Assembly: GCF_014805625.2 (NCBI RefSeq)
Contig: NW_023998416.1
Span: 15,409,174 to 15,473,173, forward strand
DNA length: 64,000 bases
Direction of reading: 5' to 3'
DNA from: Glossina fuscipes
Lineage: Eukaryota > Arthropoda > Insecta > Diptera > Glossinidae
This document shows, in pieces, positions 62,186-64,000 of the stretch; position 1 is the first letter of the stretch; the number at the start of each line of letters is the position of its first letter. Both the position numbers and the translations under genes were made by a program. The notes beneath the pieces were generated by a model. The model was not told where the DNA came from, did not search any database, and saw only the letters and a program-made list of their open reading frames with translations.

Positions 62186-62632
62186 CTCCAATTACGTAGT
62201 CGTCTTTTGGCACTTTGCTCATTATTAATCTTAAGGATATAGAATCCAGTAGAGTCCATCTAAAATTAAAGATAAAATACACAAGGTCCAATGTCAATTG
62301 ATTTAAGACTAATTATCTTCGAATTCTCAAAAGCATTACGCGAGTGCAAATGACACCTGCTTGTTGTTGTGGTCATATGTACTTTAGGTGTTCCTGTCTG
62401 GGGTATTTATATTTACTAGCTGTTCAACAGCTTAGAAACTTACGTGGAAATATAAAATTACGCGGAGCCCTTGTAGTATAACAACAATTCCTTCGTTTTT
62501 CGGTCGGTGAATTTCAGTTACTGAAAGTTCTCCAATCTCTTCAGTCAGTTCGACATCTTCAACCTGAATCGGTTTCCGCATTCCTTTTCCTTTCCTTGTC
62601 GTCATTCCTTTCTCCATCAATTTTCGATTCAA
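62186..62632 (-). other. orphan two-exon segment, unknown protein
   Basis: Minus-strand exon A (open from about 62632 to 62444) ends at a strong donor CAC|GTAAGT in phase 0 and reads KPIQVEDVELTEEIGELSVT then EGIVVILQGLRVILYFH. Exon B (62259-62186) follows a good acceptor (TTTAATTTTAG), is open in the same phase (MDSTGFYILKINNEQSAKRR) and ends at AG|GTAACA. A possible third exon after ATCAACAAG at 62107 would stop quickly. No start codon or family was recognised. Confidence 0.35.
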
Positions 62633-63118
62633 TAACGCTTATGTCGGGGAAGCTGAAATCGGGGAAGCTTAACTCTGGCGTCACTTTTATTTGAAGCTGA
62701 GACGCAATCTTACTTTAGATTGTTTCGCTTGGGGAGAACTTTTCGCATAGGTACAGTGACACTTAACTCAGTTTAATTGAAGCATAATATAAATGCAAAA
62801 AATAAGGCAGATATTGGATTAACCGAGAAGCGATAAATTATTTTGATGTTTCTGCGAATCACTAGGGAAAAAGGAAAAGCGCAGTGATATATTTTCCGTT
62901 TGAGGAAAATTTTATTACTGACGTGTCGATATGCCAACAATCGTTACTTTTTACTTTTACTTTACTTTCTTTTCATTTATTTAACTCACAAATCTCAAGG
63001 CCTACGTGTAGACGACAAATAAGAAAAGAAAATTCTTTTTCTACTCAAGGCTAACTTTTCGAGTAGAGGAAAAAACTTGAAATTACTTTGCGACATATTG
63101 TTTAAATTCTGATGGCGA

Positions 63119-63307
63119 TTACGTAGATATCAAGCGGGGAAGACAACAGGAATACTCCGTGCTCACTGGATTTCGGAGAGGAGAGCGAGTTTTTGAGTTC
63201 AGGCCTCTAACATTTTGGTAAATAAAAGTTAGTGGGCCCGAAAAAATACCTATTTTTTGAGTGATCCCAAGAAATGAAATCCTTTTTTTAATGATCCAAC
63301 TGGCCAC
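63119..63307 (-). mobile_element. LINE ORF2 N-terminal fragment (jockey/R1-like)
   Basis: The minus strand reads LTFIYQNVRGLNSKTR at about 63228-63180. This is the opening motif of the endonuclease domain in jockey- and R1-type ORF2 proteins (YQNVRGLRTK type). The frame degenerates right after it and no further endonuclease motif is seen, so only a short piece is supported. Confidence 0.45.
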
Positions 63308-63623
63308 AATGGTTTGTTTACCAGAATTTCCTTATATTCAGTTGTGACTGACATTTTAATTGACGAGACATGGAGCCAATTTGAAAATGCTTACGCGCTT
63401 CAAATTGACAGAAGGGACTTTTACAGCCAGACAACTTTTTATGTGATCCACAGGCGCCAGTCTTGACGCGAATATTGCCTTTCTGGGGGTTAGTGCCGAC
63501 AAGCAGTAACAATATGGTTTGCAGGTAGCGAGCTTTAATTTGGCGAATATTTGTCTATAAAAATATCTGATAAGTTGAAAACAAATTTGTGGAGCGAATT
63601 ATCGTTCTGTAAGTTAACTGATG

Positions 63624-63633
63624 TATATAAAAG
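63624..63633 (+). promoter_or_regulatory. TATA-box-like site
   Basis: TATATAAAAG, with a GC-containing stretch and a CGATCGACAATATTGAG segment about 25-40 bp downstream. It has the shape of a core promoter, possibly of an LTR or a gene beyond the window. No transcript can be assigned. Confidence 0.25.
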
Positions 63634-64000
63634 AAGTTGCAAAAGCTGCCGATCGACAATATTGAGACGAATTATTTTCAACAAACATTGTAAAGGTTAT
63701 AAAGCAAGAGAAGAATTATAATCACAAGAGCAAATGTACTATTTGCAGAACTTACGCAAGAACGGTCTTAACAGTATTGATAACAGAATTAGGGGATAAT
63801 TTAAAACAAATTATTGCCTCAACTGTGTTTTAAGACAGTTAGATTTAATAATAAGAATTTTATTTATAGAGTGTGCCAAATTCTTTGGTAAGAAATATTT
63901 CATATCTTTAGTACTCAAAGGCTTTTCGAAAGAACCTAGTGTGCCAATTATAAGTTTTTTAATCAACCGAGCGGCTGCCGCCTAGAGAAATTCGAGGAAA

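Larger units (their letters stand above)
60562..64000. other. right flank, orphan exon-like pieces only
   Basis: Upstream of Wee1 there is no complete gene. Items listed separately: a plus-strand terminal-exon-like piece at 61642, a minus-strand exon pair at 62186-62632, a LINE ORF2 fragment at 63119 and a TATA-like site at 63624. The rest is AT-rich without signal. Confidence 0.4.

Noticed and set aside
1..64000. CRISPR arrays, operons, bacterial mobile elements
   Set aside because: The window is eukaryotic: spliced genes, poly(A) signals and insect transposons; no regularly spaced direct repeats were seen.

Overview
The window looks like nuclear DNA of a higher (brachyceran, probably calyptrate) fly. 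The evidence is AT-rich DNA with short GT-AG introns, protein sequences closest to the Drosophila families I know, mariner and non-LTR relics, and many old copies of a dispersed repeat with a degenerate GTCCGTCTGTC core. Glossina-like is my best guess, but the sequence alone does not prove a genus.

Layout. 1-7143 holds no gene I can support, only repeat copies and a dead mariner transposase (6325-6875). 7144-8789 (+) encodes the dynein-2 light intermediate chain D2LIC. It converges on VPS54 of the GARP complex (9326-12282, -). 12780-13440 is a non-LTR retrotransposon relic. Pescadillo (16195-18181, -) diverges from unextended/CNNM (18886-37748, +), whose first intron is 13.4 kb and packed with decayed repeats. 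unextended has two possible in-frame C-terminal exons. 38-43.6 kb is repeat-rich and gene-free.

43.6-54.5 kb is a compact housekeeping block. The SR protein x16 (43630-47560, -) carries the whole Nop58 gene (44212-45989, -) in its intron. Nop58 in turn seems to host a box C/D snoRNA in its own intron. CRIPT (48138-48475, +), Twinkle mitochondrial helicase (48624-50673, -) and Acinus (51440-54514, +) follow. Wee1 kinase lies at 58608-60561 (-). The last 3.4 kb holds a few orphan exon-like pieces and a LINE fragment.

Functionally, several genes belong to nucleolar or RNA biology (Pescadillo, Nop58 with its snoRNA, x16, Acinus). The others serve ciliary transport, Golgi retrieval, magnesium transport, mtDNA replication and mitotic timing. 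Three neighbouring pairs start head to head over 577-766 bp (Pes/uex, x16/Cript, Twinkle/Acn). Exon junctions were set by hand from GT-AG sites, reading frame and remembered family sequence. They were not checked against transcripts.
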